From Sphingomonas sp. KR3-1 (GTDB taxonomy: Bacteria > Pseudomonadota > Alphaproteobacteria > Sphingomonadales > Sphingomonadaceae): a stretch of 64,000 nucleotides of DNA. The translations under genes and the position numbers were made by a program. The DNA is taken from positions 2,046,001 to 2,110,000 of the forward strand of contig NZ_JBDZDQ010000001.1 in NCBI RefSeq assembly GCF_040049295.1. The letters are read 5' to 3'. Below the pieces are notes generated by a model, which had not been told where the DNA came from, ran no database searches, and saw nothing but the letters and a program-made list of their open reading frames with translations. Positions 1 through 9,658 of this stretch are shown here, one piece after another. Each line of letters starts with the position of its first letter. The first letter of the stretch is position 1.

Positions 1-2
1 GG

Positions 3-578
3 CTGGTGTTCGGCGTGTTCGCGCCGATCATCGAGCGCAACACCGTGGTGCCCGCCAGCCGCGTGCACCGCTTCCAGACGCTCGCCGAGAACCAGAAGCA
101 GGTCGAGTTCAACATCTATCAGGGCGAGGCGCGCGCGGTCGCCGACAACGTCCATCTCGGCCAGGCCGTGGTGCCGGTGCCGCCGCGCCCAGCGGGCGAA
201 GTCGTGGTCGATGTGCGCTTCAGCTATGACGCGAGCGGGCTGCTCGAAATCGATGTCAGCGTGCCGCTGAGCGGATTGCAGCGGCAATGGGTGATCAGCA
301 GCGGCGACGGCGGCGACTCGCCCGAGGAAGTCGCTGCCCGCCGCGCCGCGCTTGCCGAGCTCAAGATCCATCCGCGCGATCAGGCCTCCAACGCCGCGAC
401 GCTGGCGCGCGCCGAGCGATGTTACGAGAATTTCATCGGCGAGCGGCGGCAGCATATCGCCGAGATGATCCTGACGTTCGAGGCGGTGCTCGCGCGGCAG
501 GAGCCGCATTCGATCGACGACATGCGCGCGCAGGTCGAAGCGGCGCTCGACCAGATCGAAGGCGAGCGCTTCCTGTGA
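3..578 (+). CDS. Hsp70-family chaperone, HscC-like, C-terminal fragment (cut by window edge)
   Basis: The reading frame is open to the left edge, so only the last 190 or so codons are present. The visible part corresponds to the substrate-binding domain of an Hsp70: an IIERNTVVPASR segment, a typical beta-sandwich stretch (FNIYQGEARAVADNVHLG, then VPVPPRPAGEVVVDVRFSYDASGLLEIDVSV) and a helical lid. The wording of the sandwich resembles HscC more than DnaK. A chaperone of this family binds exposed peptides under ATP control. The next gene overlaps its stop codon and encodes a J-domain-like protein, as expected for an Hsp70 with its own co-chaperone. The ATPase domain lies outside the window, so the subfamily call is inference. 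Confidence 0.75.
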   Translation: MVFGVFAPIIERNTVVPASRVHRFQTLAENQKQVEFNIYQGEARAVADNVHLGQAVVPVPPRPAGEVVVDVRFSYDASGLLEIDVSVPLSGLQRQWVISSGDGGDSPEEVAARRAALAELKIHPRDQASNAATLARAERCYENFIGERRQHIAEMILTFEAVLARQEPHSIDDMRAQVEAALDQIEGERFL

Positions 579-1555
579 GCGGATCGCCCTGGGCGCTGCT
601 GGGGATCGCCAGCACGACCGACGCGCTCGCGATTCGCCGGGCCTATGCGCGCACGCTGAAGACGATCGATGTCGATAGCGACCCCGCGGCGTTCATCGCG
701 CTGCGGAACGCGCTCCACGCGGCGCAGATGCATGCCGCGCAGGCGGCGGCGCAGGTGCAGCAGCCTGTCCTCGCCGACGGGCCGTGCGAGCTTGCGCCCG
801 AGGCGGAGTCTGCGCCTGAGGACGAGGCGATTGCGGCCGAGCGCCCGGCCTGGGTCGACGATATCGAGGCGATCCAGGCGCTGATCTATGGCGACCAGCC
901 GCGCGAGGCGATCTTCGCCGAAGTCGGCACGCGCGCAGAGCGGCTGTTGAATGGCCCCGAGATGGCGGAGATCCAGCACGCCGCGCAGATCGAGCAATGG
1001 GCGGCGCAGGTGATCCTTTCGGGCATTCCGCGTAGCAACGGGCTGCTGCTTCCCGCGCTCCAGCGCTTCGGCTGGCGCCAGCGCGCCGAGCAATGGGATT
1101 ACCACCCAGCGATTCGCGCGATCGTCGATCGCTATATCGATTGCCAGTATCTCAACGATCTGCGCGACGGCAGGAGCCCGAACGCCGCGGTTTTCCGCCG
1201 CATCTATGAAGGCGCCAAGCCGCGCAGTGGGCAGCTCGCCGCTGCCGAGGAATTCCTCAATATGGTCCGCCGCGATTTCTCGACGCTGCCGCACGAGTTC
1301 CCGGCCGACTCGCTCGCCGCCTGGGACAAGGCGATCGCGCGGCGCAACAACCGGCTGATCGCCAGATGGGGCCGTGCCCGCAACGCCTTCTGGGTGAAGT
1401 TCGTGCGCTTCGCGCGGCGCTACAAGCTGAACTATATTGGCGGCGGGCTGGCCATCGCGGTCGCGATCCTGCTGGGCCTCGGTGCTATCGTTGCCACCAA
1501 TGGCTTTGCGTTGATCTTCATCCTCGCCGGGCTGGCCAGCAGCCGCAGGAAGTAG
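575..1555 (+). CDS. J-domain-like membrane protein, partner of the upstream Hsp70
   Basis: GTG start at 575 overlaps the chaperone stop (GTGA), so the two are translationally coupled. Residues 4-50 resemble the J-like domain of DjlB/DjlC proteins (SPWALLGI, then [10 protein letters not shown], then [15 protein letters not shown]). The usual HPD tripeptide is absent; the corresponding stretch reads IDVDSDP. A long helical middle region of unknown function follows. The C-terminus has a hydrophobic segment (about residues 287-322) ending in a short basic tail, so it is probably anchored in the inner membrane. In E. coli HscC works with the membrane J proteins DjlB and DjlC; the gene order suggests the same pairing here. 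The co-chaperone role is inference because the catalytic HPD is not visible. Confidence 0.7.
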   Translation: MSGSPWALLGIASTTDALAIRRAYARTLKTIDVDSDPAAFIALRNALHAAQMHAAQAAAQVQQPVLADGPCELAPEAESAPEDEAIAAERPAWVDDIEAIQALIYGDQPREAIFAEVGTRAERLLNGPEMAEIQHAAQIEQWAAQVILSGIPRSNGLLLPALQRFGWRQRAEQWDYHPAIRAIVDRYIDCQYLNDLRDGRSPNAAVFRRIYEGAKPRSGQLAAAEEFLNMVRRDFSTLPHEFPADSLAAWDKAIARRNNRLIARWGRARNAFWVKFVRFARRYKLNYIGGGLAIAVAILLGLGAIVATNGFALIFILAGLASSRRK

Positions 1556-1581
1556 CGCCAGAAACAGGGCGGTGCACGCTC

Positions 1582-1607
1582 GGCCATTGCGCCGGGCGCG
1601 GCCTTTT
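1582..1607 (+). terminator. Probable intrinsic terminator after the Hsp70/J-protein pair
   Basis: GGCC, three-base bulge, GCGC, loop CGG, GCGC, GGCC, then TTTT. It sits between the J-protein stop and the pheS start, so pheS probably has its own promoter or receives only read-through. Confidence 0.5.
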
Positions 1608-1622
1608 GCTTTGGGGCAGTGC

Positions 1623-2723
1623 ATGAGCACTGATCTCGACCAGCTCCGCGCCGATTTGCTCGGCTCCATCGACGCCGCCGCCGGCCTCGACGCGCTCGAA
1701 GCGCTTCGCGTGCATGCGCTCGGCAAGCAGGGGGCGATCACCGGCCTGCTCAAGACGCTGGGCGGGATGAGCCCCGAGGCGCGCCAGGTCGAAGGGCCGC
1801 GCATCCACGCGCTGCGCGAGGCGGTGACCGAGGCGCTCGCCACCCGCAAGGCGGGGCTGGAGAAGGCGGCGCTCGATGCGCGGCTGGCCAGCGAGACGCT
1901 CGACATGACGCTACCGGTCGACGGCGTGCCCGCGGGCTCGGTGCACCCGGTCAGCCAGGTGATGGACGAGCTGGCGGAGATCTTCGCCGATCTCGGCTTC
2001 GCGGTCGCCACCGGGCCGGAGATCGAGGACGACTGGCACAATTTCACTGCGCTCAACATCCCCGAGACGCACCCGGCGCGAGCGATGCACGACACCTTCT
2101 ATTTCCCTCCCGAAGCCGATGGCAGCCAGAAATACCTGCTGCGCACGCATACGTCCCCCGTGCAGATCCGCACGATGATGCAGGGCACGCCGCCGATCCG
2201 GATCATCGCGCCGGGCCGCGTCTATCGCTCGGACTCGGATGCGACGCACACGCCGATGTTCCACCAGATCGAGGGGCTGGTGATCGACAAGGGGATCACG
2301 CTCGGCCATCTCAAGTGGACGCTCGAGACCTTCCTCAAGGCGTTCTTCGAGCGCGACGATATCGTGCTGCGGCTGCGCCCGAGCTATTTCCCGTTCACCG
2401 AGCCGGGCGCCGAGGTCGATGTCGGCTTCACCTGGCAGAACGGCAAGCGCGTGATCGGCGGCGATCCGCGCAAGTCGGACAATGGCGGCTGGATGGAAGT
2501 GCTCGGCTCCGGGATGGTCCACCGCAAGGTGATCGAGAGCTGCGGCCTCGACCCGAACGAGTGGCAGGGCTTCGCCTTCGGCACCGGCGTCGACCGGCTG
2601 GCGATGCTCAAATATGGGATGGACGACTTGCGCGCCTTTTTCGACGGCGATCTGCGCTGGCTCAAGCATTATGGCTTCTCGGCGCTCGAAATGCCCACGC
2701 TGAGCGGGGGAGTGGGCGCATGA
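1623..2723 (+). CDS. pheS: Phenylalanyl-tRNA synthetase alpha subunit
   Basis: 366 residues, normal length for PheS. It charges tRNA-Phe as part of the alpha2-beta2 enzyme in the cytoplasm. The N-terminal coiled-coil arm includes [25 protein letters not shown]. The class II core follows: [28 protein letters not shown], then [14 protein letters not shown] (motif 2 region), [22 protein letters not shown], and the C-terminal [13 protein letters not shown] (motif 3). The ATG at 1623 opens the typical [14 protein letters not shown]-terminus; an in-frame upstream ATG would add unrelated sequence. pheT overlaps its stop codon (ATGA). Confidence 0.97.
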   Translation: MSTDLDQLRADLLGSIDAAAGLDALEALRVHALGKQGAITGLLKTLGGMSPEARQVEGPRIHALREAVTEALATRKAGLEKAALDARLASETLDMTLPVDGVPAGSVHPVSQVMDELAEIFADLGFAVATGPEIEDDWHNFTALNIPETHPARAMHDTFYFPPEADGSQKYLLRTHTSPVQIRTMMQGTPPIRIIAPGRVYRSDSDATHTPMFHQIEGLVIDKGITLGHLKWTLETFLKAFFERDDIVLRLRPSYFPFTEPGAEVDVGFTWQNGKRVIGGDPRKSDNGGWMEVLGSGMVHRKVIESCGLDPNEWQGFAFGTGVDRLAMLKYGMDDLRAFFDGDLRWLKHYGFSALEMPTLSGGVGA

Positions 2724-5131
2724 AGTTCACCCTGAGCTGGCTCAAGGAGCATCTCGACACCACTGCCTCGGTCACCGACATCGAGGAGGCGCTGACCCGC
2801 GTCGGCCTCGAAGTGGAGGGCGTGGAGAATCCGGGCGAGAAGCTGAACGGCTTCCGCGTCGCCAGGGTGCTGACCGCCGAGCGGCATCCGCAGGCGGACA
2901 AGCTGCAGGTGCTGACGGTGGATACCGGCGAGCAGGTGCTGACCGTGGTCTGCGGCGCCCCCAATGCGCGCGCGGGACTCGTCGGCGTGCTTGGCACGCC
3001 CGGCGCGGTGGTGCCGGCCAATGGCATGCAGCTCAAGGTCGCCGCGGTGCGCGGGGTCGAGTCGAACGGCATGATGTGCTCGACGCGCGAGCTGGAGCTG
3101 GGCGACGATCATGACGGCATCATCGAGCTGCCGGCGGATGCGCCGGTCGGCACTGCGTTTGCCGATTATGCCGATCTCAACGACCCGGTGTTCGACGTCT
3201 CGATCACCCCGAACCGCCAGGACTGCATGGGCGTGCGCGGCATCGCGCGCGACCTCGCCGCGGCGGGCCTGGGCACGCTCAAGGCGCTGAACGCAGATCC
3301 GGTCGCAGGCGAAGGCGCGGGGCCCGACGTGAGGATCGAGGCGCCCGAGGGCTGCCCGGCTTATTACGGCCAGACGGTCAGCGGCGTCACCAACGGTGCC
3401 TCGCCCGAGTGGATGCAGCGCCGGCTGAAGGCGATCGGCCAGCGGCCGATCTCGGCGCTGGTCGACATCACCAACTATGTGATGATCGACCTCGGCCGTC
3501 CGCTCCACGTCTACGACAAGGCCAAGCTCAGCGGCGCGCTGGTCGCGCGCAAGGCGAAGGCCGGCGAGCAGGTGCTGGCGCTCAACGAGAAGACCTACAC
3601 GCTCGACGAGAGCATCACCGTGATCGCCGACGACAGCGGCGTGCACGATATCGGCGGCATCATGGGCGGCGAGGACACCGGCGTGTCCGAGACCACCACC
3701 GATGTCGTGATCGAATGCGCCTATTTCGATCCGGAGCATATCGCCCGGGCCGGGCAGAAGCTCAACCTGACCAGCGATGCGCGCACCCGCTTCGAGCGCG
3801 GCGTCGATCCGGCCTTCCTCGAGGACGGCATCGCGATCGCGACGCGGCTGGTGCTCGCGCTGTGCGGCGGCAAGGCAAGCGAGGTGACGCGCGTCGGCAC
3901 GCTGCCGCAGGTCGGCGCGACGGTCGGCTATGATCCCAGGCTGGCCGAGACGCTGGGCGGCCTCGCCGTGCCGGCTGCGCGCCAGGTCGAGATCCTCGAG
4001 AGCCTGGGCTTCACCGTCCAGCCGCTCGACGGCAATGGCGATCCGGTCGAGCTGGCCAGCGGCTTCGAGGCCTTCCGCATCACCGCGCCGAGCTGGCGCC
4101 GCGATATCGACGGTCCGGCCGACATCGTCGAGGAAGTGATCCGCATCGAGGGCATCGACAATGTCCCCTCGACGCCGCTCTCGCGCGTGCCCGGGGTCGC
4201 CAAGCCGACCGCGACGCCCGAGCAGAAGCTGGAACGCAAGCTGCGCCGCAACGCCGCCGCCCGCGGTCTCAACGAAGCAGTGACCTGGAGCTTCGTTTCC
4301 GACGCCGAGGCCGCGCCCTTTGGCGGCGGCGCGTGGACGCTCGCCAATCCGATCAGCGAGGACATGAAGGTGATGCGCCCTTCGTTGCTGCCGGGCCTGC
4401 TCGGCGCTGCCGAGCGCAACCTCAAGCGCGGCGCGACCTCGGTGCGGCTGTTCGAACTCGGCCGGCGCTATCTGGCGGAGGGTGAGCGCGTGACGCTCGG
4501 CGTGCTGCTAGCGGGCGCGAAGACGCCGCGCGGCTGGCAGGGCGGCAAGCCCCAGGCCTTCACCGCGTTCGACGCCAAGGCCGAGGCGCTGGCACTGCTC
4601 GAGGCTGCCGGCGCGCCGGTGGCGAACCTGCAGGTGATGGGCGAGGCCGGCGACGTCTGGCATCCGGGCCAGTCGGCGACTTTGCGGCTCGGGCCGAAGA
4701 CGGTGCTTGCGGCCTTCGGCATGCTGCACCCGAGCGTGCTCAAGGCGTTCGACCTCGATGGCGATGTCGCCGCGGTCGAGCTCTATCTCGATGCGCTGCC
4801 GGCTAAGCGCGGCGGGACCGGCTTCATGCGCACGGCGTACACGCCGCCGGCGCTGCAGGCGGTGACGCGCGATTTCGCCTTCCTGGTGCCGGCCGAACTC
4901 GCGGCGGGCGACCTGGTCCGCACCGTGAAGGGCGCGGACAAGGCGACGATCGTCGACGCGCGGCTGTTCGACGTCTTCACCGGCACCGGCGTGCCCGAAG
5001 GGCAGAAGAGCCTCGCCATCGAAGTCACCCTCCAGCCGGGCGAGAAGAGCTTCACCGACGAGGAACTGAAGGCGGTGGCGGACAAGGTTGTCGCCGCGGC
5101 GGCGAAGCTGGGGGCGGTGCTGCGGGGCTGA
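2720..5131 (+). CDS. pheT: Phenylalanyl-tRNA synthetase beta subunit
   Basis: 803 residues, full length. It starts inside the pheS stop codon (ATGA). The N-terminus [14 protein letters not shown] is typical. A tRNA-binding OB domain follows ([19 protein letters not shown], then [11 protein letters not shown]), then the B3/B4 editing domain ([31 protein letters not shown]), the B5 domain and the catalytic-like core ([19 protein letters not shown]). A C-terminal anticodon-binding FDX-ACB domain closes it ([11 protein letters not shown] to [18 protein letters not shown]). It forms the heterotetramer with PheS and edits mischarged Tyr-tRNA-Phe. Nothing unusual is visible. Confidence 0.97.
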   Translation: MKFTLSWLKEHLDTTASVTDIEEALTRVGLEVEGVENPGEKLNGFRVARVLTAERHPQADKLQVLTVDTGEQVLTVVCGAPNARAGLVGVLGTPGAVVPANGMQLKVAAVRGVESNGMMCSTRELELGDDHDGIIELPADAPVGTAFADYADLNDPVFDVSITPNRQDCMGVRGIARDLAAAGLGTLKALNADPVAGEGAGPDVRIEAPEGCPAYYGQTVSGVTNGASPEWMQRRLKAIGQRPISALVDITNYVMIDLGRPLHVYDKAKLSGALVARKAKAGEQVLALNEKTYTLDESITVIADDSGVHDIGGIMGGEDTGVSETTTDVVIECAYFDPEHIARAGQKLNLTSDARTRFERGVDPAFLEDGIAIATRLVLALCGGKASEVTRVGTLPQVGATVGYDPRLAETLGGLAVPAARQVEILESLGFTVQPLDGNGDPVELASGFEAFRITAPSWRRDIDGPADIVEEVIRIEGIDNVPSTPLSRVPGVAKPTATPEQKLERKLRRNAAARGLNEAVTWSFVSDAEAAPFGGGAWTLANPISEDMKVMRPSLLPGLLGAAERNLKRGATSVRLFELGRRYLAEGERVTLGVLLAGAKTPRGWQGGKPQAFTAFDAKAEALALLEAAGAPVANLQVMGEAGDVWHPGQSATLRLGPKTVLAAFGMLHPSVLKAFDLDGDVAAVELYLDALPAKRGGTGFMRTAYTPPALQAVTRDFAFLVPAELAAGDLVRTVKGADKATIVDARLFDVFTGTGVPEGQKSLAIEVTLQPGEKSFTDEELKAVADKVVAAAAKLGAVLRG

Positions 5132-5550
5132 TGGCAATGGATACCCGGACGTTCGAGCGGATGCGGCGAACGCTGGGTATCTTCGCGACCGAGTGCAAGG
5201 GCATCGCGGAGACGGACGAGATCCATCCGGTCCGCGTTCTCGATGCGATGCATCCGCCGGCGGTTGCCCGCAAGGGCCTGCAAATGGCGGTCAGCGACAT
5301 CGTCGAGGAGCTGTCCAGCGTGTCGCGCGACCATGTCGCGCGGCTCGATGCGCGCCTGGCCGAATGCGACGCGATGACCCTGAGCGAGGCGCGGCTGCTT
5401 TTCTCGCGCAGGCTCCGGAAGGTCCGCAAGCGCGGCGTCATCGCGAACGAGGACGACTATTATCTCGTCCGCAACGCCATCGATTTCGCCGAGGAAGACG
5501 AGCGGGATGCGTTGTGGGTGCTACTCGCCGACTTCGAGGGACGCGGCTGA
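5131..5550 (+). CDS. Hypothetical protein coupled to pheT
   Basis: 139 residues if started at the ATG sharing a base with the pheT stop (TGATG); a second ATG lies two codons downstream at 5137. The protein is acidic and helical, with no signal peptide or membrane segment, and ends NEDDYYLVRNAIDFAEEDERDALWVLLADFEG. I do not recognise the family. The TGATG overlap implies translation with pheT, and codon use matches the neighbours. The last 30 bases overlap the 3' end of the convergent membrane-protein gene. Confidence 0.6.
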   Translation: MAMDTRTFERMRRTLGIFATECKGIAETDEIHPVRVLDAMHPPAVARKGLQMAVSDIVEELSSVSRDHVARLDARLAECDAMTLSEARLLFSRRLRKVRKRGVIANEDDYYLVRNAIDFAEEDERDALWVLLADFEGRG

Positions 5551-6048
5551 GATTCGGCGCTGCCGCCAGGTCCAGGCCATCAACCCGAACCCGCCGAGCA
5601 GGCCGCCGGCATAGCTCGCACTGTGCGCCCACAGGTCGGCGAGGAAGGCGACATGCTTTTCCCGGGGCACGGCCTCCGCAAGCCAGCCGACAAGCCAGAC
5701 CCAGTCCATCGCGGCACCGATCGCCCCGGCGATTCCCGCCAGCAGCGCCAGTATGCCACAGCCGAGCATCAGCAACAGGATCGGCCGGCGCAACTCGGCG
5801 AGCCCCAGCTTGGGCGCGCGCCCGAACCGTGCCGCCACGGCCAGTCCGATGCCCAGCGGCAGCCCGACCCACCAGGTGGCGATCACGCCCCAGCCCAGTG
5901 CCAGCAGAAAGGGCGAGCCGGTCGGGAAGATCGGCGGGTGGCCGATGGTGAAATATTCGACGCAGAGATGCGCGGTCACCTGATCGTGCAGCACGCCATA
6001 CATAATCGCCGACAACACGGCGAAGCCGATGATTTTCGCGCTTTCCAT
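5521..6048 (-). CDS. Multi-pass membrane protein of unknown function
   Basis: 175 residues from the ATG at 6048. Four to five hydrophobic segments are visible: KIIGFAVLSAIMYGVL, LLALGWGVIATWWVGLPLGIGLAV, PILLLMLGCGILALLAGIAGAIGA and SYAGGLLGGFGLMAWTW. Between the first two there is a His/Cys-containing loop (HDQVTAHLCVEYFTIGH). No catalytic motif or known family is recognised. It overlaps the convergent upstream ORF by 30 bp and lies 8 bp after the monooxygenase-like gene on the same strand, so the two probably form a small operon. A longer reading of this frame extends far upstream through the SDR gene and is rejected. Confidence 0.65.
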   Translation of the reverse strand: MESAKIIGFAVLSAIMYGVLHDQVTAHLCVEYFTIGHPPIFPTGSPFLLALGWGVIATWWVGLPLGIGLAVAARFGRAPKLGLAELRRPILLLMLGCGILALLAGIAGAIGAAMDWVWLVGWLAEAVPREKHVAFLADLWAHSASYAGGLLGGFGLMAWTWRQRRISAASLEVGE

Positions 6049-6056
6049 GCCGGCGT

Positions 6057-6371
6057 TCAATCCAGCGGCGCGAAGGTAGCGAACATGTCCTGCGCCTCGG
6101 GCAACTCCGACAGAGGGACATAGTCGCACACCGCGGCATATTCCTCCCACATGGCGAGGATCTCGGGGTTCTCGTGCGCAGTGGCGACGGCGCCTTCCTT
6201 CCACTCGAACGCCTCGATGATCGTGCCGTCCTTGCCGCGCATGATCAGCGCCGGGCGATCGGTGGCGAGGCCGAGGCGGCGCAGAAATGGCACGTGATCG
6301 CGGGCCAGCGTTTCCAGCGCAGCTGCCTTGCCCGGCTTGGGCCGGTAGGCAACGATGACCATGTCCCCCAT
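6057..6371 (-). CDS. Small ABM/Dabb-type monooxygenase-like protein
   Basis: 104 residues. The start at 6371 is preceded by AAGGAG seven bases upstream. The order MVIVAYRPKPGKAAALETLARDHVPFLRRLGLATDRPALIMRGKDGTIIEAFEWKEG gives the beta-alpha-beta pattern of the dimeric ferredoxin-like antibiotic-biosynthesis-monooxygenase superfamily. The conserved W in MWEEYAAVCDY is typical of such proteins. No cofactor site can be assigned, and many members are non-enzymatic or oxidise aromatic substrates without cofactor. It is divergent from the SDR gene and followed by the membrane protein on the same strand. The family is likely; the reaction is unknown. Confidence 0.65.
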   Translation of the reverse strand: MGDMVIVAYRPKPGKAAALETLARDHVPFLRRLGLATDRPALIMRGKDGTIIEAFEWKEGAVATAHENPEILAMWEEYAAVCDYVPLSELPEAQDMFATFAPLD

Positions 6372-6444
6372 CGCTCTGCTCCTTCGCGCGCTTGACGGCA
6401 CCGCGCCGCCCGGCAAGGAGCGAGCAAACAGCAGGAGACTCGCG

Positions 6445-7179
6445 ATGGCAACCGCACTCATCACCGGCGCGACCGCGGGGATCGGCGAGGCATGCGTCCA
6501 TGCCTTTGCCGATGCGGGGTGGAACGTCGTCGCCACCGGTCGGCGCGAGGAGCGGCTGGCGAAGCTCGTGCGCGACAATGTCCACACGCTCGCCTTCGAC
6601 ATCCGCGACGAGGCGGCGCGCGACGCCGCGCTCGAGTCGCTGCCCGAGGGCTTTCGCGACATCGATCTGCTGGTGAACAATGCCGGGCTGGCGCTCGGCC
6701 TGGAGCCGGCGCAGCAGGCCTCGCTCGCCAACTGGAAGACGATGATCGACACCAATGTCGTGTCGCTCGTCTCGATCACGCACAAGCTGCTGCCCCAGCT
6801 GATCGCGCGCAAGGGCGCGATCGTGAACCTGTCGTCGGTGGCGGCGAACTATCCCTATCCGGGCGGCAACGTCTATGCCGCGACCAAGGCGTTCGTCCGC
6901 CAGTTCAGCCTCGACCTGCGCGCCGATCTGCATGGCACCGGGGTGCGCGTCACCTCGATCGAGCCGGGCATGGTCGAGACCGAGTTCACGCTGGTGCGCA
7001 CCGGCAGCCAGGAGACCTCGGACAAGCTCTATGGCGGGGTGAACCCGATGACCGGCGAGGACATCGCCGAGACGATCCTGTGGGTGGCGACGCTGCCGCC
7101 GCACCTCAACATCAATGCGCTGGAGCTGATGCCGGTCAACCAGAGCTGGCAGGGTTTCGCCGTACATCGCGAAGGGTGA
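6445..7179 (+). CDS. Short-chain dehydrogenase, YdfG-like
   Basis: 244 residues from the ATG at 6445, which follows an AGGAG Shine-Dalgarno; the frame is open further upstream but without a signal. It has the Rossmann nucleotide site TGATAGIGEA near residue 10, the NNAG motif (DLLVNNAGLALG), the catalytic Ser in NLSSVAA and YAATK as the Tyr-x3-Lys pair. The C-terminus LELMPVNQSWQGFAVHRE is typical of YdfG, an NADP-dependent 3-hydroxy acid / L-serine / malonic semialdehyde reductase. Substrate is therefore probably a small 3-hydroxy acid, but sequence alone does not fix this. It lies 7 bp upstream of the next gene, so co-transcription is likely. Confidence 0.88.
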   Translation: MATALITGATAGIGEACVHAFADAGWNVVATGRREERLAKLVRDNVHTLAFDIRDEAARDAALESLPEGFRDIDLLVNNAGLALGLEPAQQASLANWKTMIDTNVVSLVSITHKLLPQLIARKGAIVNLSSVAANYPYPGGNVYAATKAFVRQFSLDLRADLHGTGVRVTSIEPGMVETEFTLVRTGSQETSDKLYGGVNPMTGEDIAETILWVATLPPHLNINALELMPVNQSWQGFAVHREG

Positions 7180-7186
7180 GGACAGC

Positions 7187-8068
7187 ATGGCCGAGCAGCA
7201 CTGGATCGAGATCGCGTCGGATGGGCTGCGCGCGGCGATCAATCCGTTCGGGGCCGAGCTTTCGTCGCTGAAGGACGGCGAGGGCCGCGAGTTGATGACC
7301 GATGCGGACCCCGCCTTCTGGACCGGGCGGGCGCCGCTGCTGTTCCCGATCGTCGGCAAGCTGAACGGCGACGCCTACCGCGTCGACGGGAAGCGCTACC
7401 CGCTCCCCCAGCACGGCTTCGCGCGCAAGCAGATGTTCCTGCTGACCGAGAAGCTCGAGGATCGCGCGCGCTTCCTGCTGACCGACAATGAAGCGACGCG
7501 CGCCGTCTATCCCTTCGCCTTCGCGCTGGAGGCGGCGTTCGTGTTGCAGGGCGCGACGCTGGTGATGACGATCACCGTCACCAATCGCGGCACCACCGAC
7601 ATGCCGGCGAGCTTCGGCTTCCACCCGGCCTTTGCCTGGCCGCTGCCCTATGGCGCGCCGCGCGAAGCGCACCGGATCGAATTCGCGCATGACGAGCCGG
7701 CATCGCTGGCGGCGATCATCCCGGGCGGGACGATCGGCGAGGAACGCTGGCCGAGCCCGCTCGAGGGGCGGATCCTGAAATTGGCGGATGCGGATTTCGC
7801 GCGGGACGCGCTGGTCTGGGACGAGCTGGTCAGCCAGTCGCTCGTCTACGGGCCCGAACAGGGCGCGCAGCTGCTCGTCGAATTCCCCGACACGCCGATG
7901 CTCGGCATCTGGACCAAGCCCGGTGCGCGCTTCCTGTGCATCGAGCCTTGGCACGGCATCGCAGACCCGCACGGCTTCACCGGCGAGATCTGGGACAAGC
8001 CCGGCATCCTCCGCTTTGCGCCGGGCGAGGCGCGCAACTTCTCGATGCGAGTGACATTGCGCACCTAA
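7187..8068 (+). CDS. Aldose 1-epimerase family protein, LacX-like
   Basis: 293 residues. N-terminal beta pattern IEIASDGLRAAINPFGAELSSLKDGEGRELMTDADPAFWTGRAPLLFPIVGKL followed by PLPQHGFARK is characteristic of the LacX / YeaD branch of the galactose mutarotase superfamily. A further conserved block is FGFHPAFAWPLPYG, and WHGIADPHGFTGEIWDKPGI closes the domain. These proteins interconvert alpha and beta anomers or bind sugar phosphates; His residues in QHGFARK and FHPAF are the candidate acid/base pair. It follows the SDR gene by 7 bp. Exact sugar is unknown. Confidence 0.85.
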   Translation: MAEQHWIEIASDGLRAAINPFGAELSSLKDGEGRELMTDADPAFWTGRAPLLFPIVGKLNGDAYRVDGKRYPLPQHGFARKQMFLLTEKLEDRARFLLTDNEATRAVYPFAFALEAAFVLQGATLVMTITVTNRGTTDMPASFGFHPAFAWPLPYGAPREAHRIEFAHDEPASLAAIIPGGTIGEERWPSPLEGRILKLADADFARDALVWDELVSQSLVYGPEQGAQLLVEFPDTPMLGIWTKPGARFLCIEPWHGIADPHGFTGEIWDKPGILRFAPGEARNFSMRVTLRT

Positions 8069-8086
8069 GGGTCTAGGGGCGCGCGC

Positions 8087-9658
8087 ATGACTTCCCCCAG
8101 TGACCGTCGCACCTTTGCGATCATTTCCCATCCTGACGCCGGCAAGACGACGCTGACCGAGAAGCTGCTGCTGTTCGGCGGCGCGATCCATTTGGCCGGC
8201 GAAGTGAAGGCGCGCGGCGCCGCACGGCGCGCGCGCTCGGACTGGATGAAGATCGAGCAGCAGCGCGGCATCTCGGTCACCTCGTCGGTGATGACCTTCG
8301 AGCGGAACGGCGTGACCTTCAACCTGCTCGACACGCCGGGCCACGAGGATTTCAGCGAGGATACCTATCGCACGCTCACCGCGGTCGACTCGGCGGTGAT
8401 GGTGATCGACGTCGCCAAGGGCATCGAGAGCCAGACGCGGAAATTGTTCGAGGTCTGTCGCCTCCGCAACGTGCCGATCATCACCTTCGTCAACAAGGTC
8501 GACCGCGAAGGCCGGCACGTGTTCGAGACGCTCGACGAGATCGCCGACCTGCTCGCGCTCGACGTGTGCCCGATGACTTGGCCGGTCGGCATGGGCGGGA
8601 CGTTCGAGGGGATCTTCGACCTTGCCACCAACCGCCTGCTGCTGCCCGAGGGCGACAGCCGCGAGTTCCACGGCAAGGTCGTGCAGACGTCGGGCCTCGA
8701 CGATCCGCAGCTCGACGCGATCCTCTCGGCGGAAAACCTCGCCAAGCTGCGCGAGGATGTCGAACTCGCCCAGGTCGGCTATCCGGCGTTCGACGGCGAG
8801 GCCTATCGGAGTGGCGACCTGACCCCGGTCTATTTCGGATCGGCGCTCAAGGAATTCGGCGTCGATTCGCTGATCGAGGCGATCGCGACGCATGCGCCGC
8901 CGCCGCACGCGCTGCCCGCCGAGCCGGCGCCGGTCTCCCCCGATGCGGGGCAGGTGACGGGCTTCGTGTTCAAGGTCCAGGCGAACATGGACCCCAACCA
9001 CCGCGACCGGATCGCGTTCATGCGGCTGGTCTCGGGCACCTTCAAGCGCGGCATGAAGCTGACGCCAAGCGGGCATGGCAAGCCGATCGCGATCCACTCG
9101 CCGATCCTGTTCTTCGCGCGCGAACGCGAGCTGGCGGACGAGGCGTTCCCGGGCGACATCATCGGCATTCCGAACCACGGCGTGCTGCGCGTCGGCGATA
9201 CGCTCTCCGAAAAGGCCGATGTGCGCTTCACCGGGCTGCCCAATTTCGCGCCCGAAATCCTGCGCCGCGTGGTGCTCAAGGATCCGACCAAGACCAAGCA
9301 GCTGCGCAAGGCGCTGGACGACATGGCCGAGGAAGGCGTGACTCAGGTCTTCTATCCGGAGATCGGATCGAACTGGGTGATCGGCGTGGTCGGCCAGCTG
9401 CAGCTCGACGTGCTGCTCAGCCGGCTCGATGCCGAGTACAAGGTCGCGGCGGGGCTGGAAGTGGCGCCGTTCGAGACGGCGCGCTGGATCTCGGCCGAGG
9501 ATCCCAAGGACCTGACCGAGTTCATGTCGCTCAACCGCGGCGCGATGGCCAAGGACCGCGACGGCAACCCGGTGTTCATGGCCAAGTCCAACTGGGAAGT
9601 TGGCTATATCGCCGATCGCTATTCCAAGGTGAAGTTCGCGGCGACGCGCGAGCGCTAG
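8087..9658 (+). CDS. prfC: Peptide chain release factor 3
   Basis: 523 residues, full length. A translational GTPase that removes RF1/RF2 from the ribosome after termination. G1 is SHPDAGKTTLTEKLL, the switch region has RGISVTSSVMTF, G3 is DTPGHEDFSEDTYR and G4 is NKVDREG, matching RF3 rather than EF-G. Domain II and the RF3 C-terminal domain follow (YPEIGSNWVIGVVGQLQLDVL and the final VGYIADRYSKVKF). It starts 18 bp after the epimerase-like gene. Its stop codon shares 4 bp (CTAG) with the stop of the convergent ispZ-like gene. Confidence 0.96.
   Translation: MTSPSDRRTFAIISHPDAGKTTLTEKLLLFGGAIHLAGEVKARGAARRARSDWMKIEQQRGISVTSSVMTFERNGVTFNLLDTPGHEDFSEDTYRTLTAVDSAVMVIDVAKGIESQTRKLFEVCRLRNVPIITFVNKVDREGRHVFETLDEIADLLALDVCPMTWPVGMGGTFEGIFDLATNRLLLPEGDSREFHGKVVQTSGLDDPQLDAILSAENLAKLREDVELAQVGYPAFDGEAYRSGDLTPVYFGSALKEFGVDSLIEAIATHAPPPHALPAEPAPVSPDAGQVTGFVFKVQANMDPNHRDRIAFMRLVSGTFKRGMKLTPSGHGKPIAIHSPILFFARERELADEAFPGDIIGIPNHGVLRVGDTLSEKADVRFTGLPNFAPEILRRVVLKDPTKTKQLRKALDDMAEEGVTQVFYPEIGSNWVIGVVGQLQLDVLLSRLDAEYKVAAGLEVAPFETARWISAEDPKDLTEFMSLNRGAMAKDRDGNPVFMAKSNWEVGYIADRYSKVKFAATRER

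Noticed and set aside
422..2095. 557-residue minus-strand ORF over pheS and the J-protein
   Set aside because: Composition is low-complexity Arg/Ala/Ser typical of GC-rich antisense frames, and it covers two genes with clear homology on the other strand.
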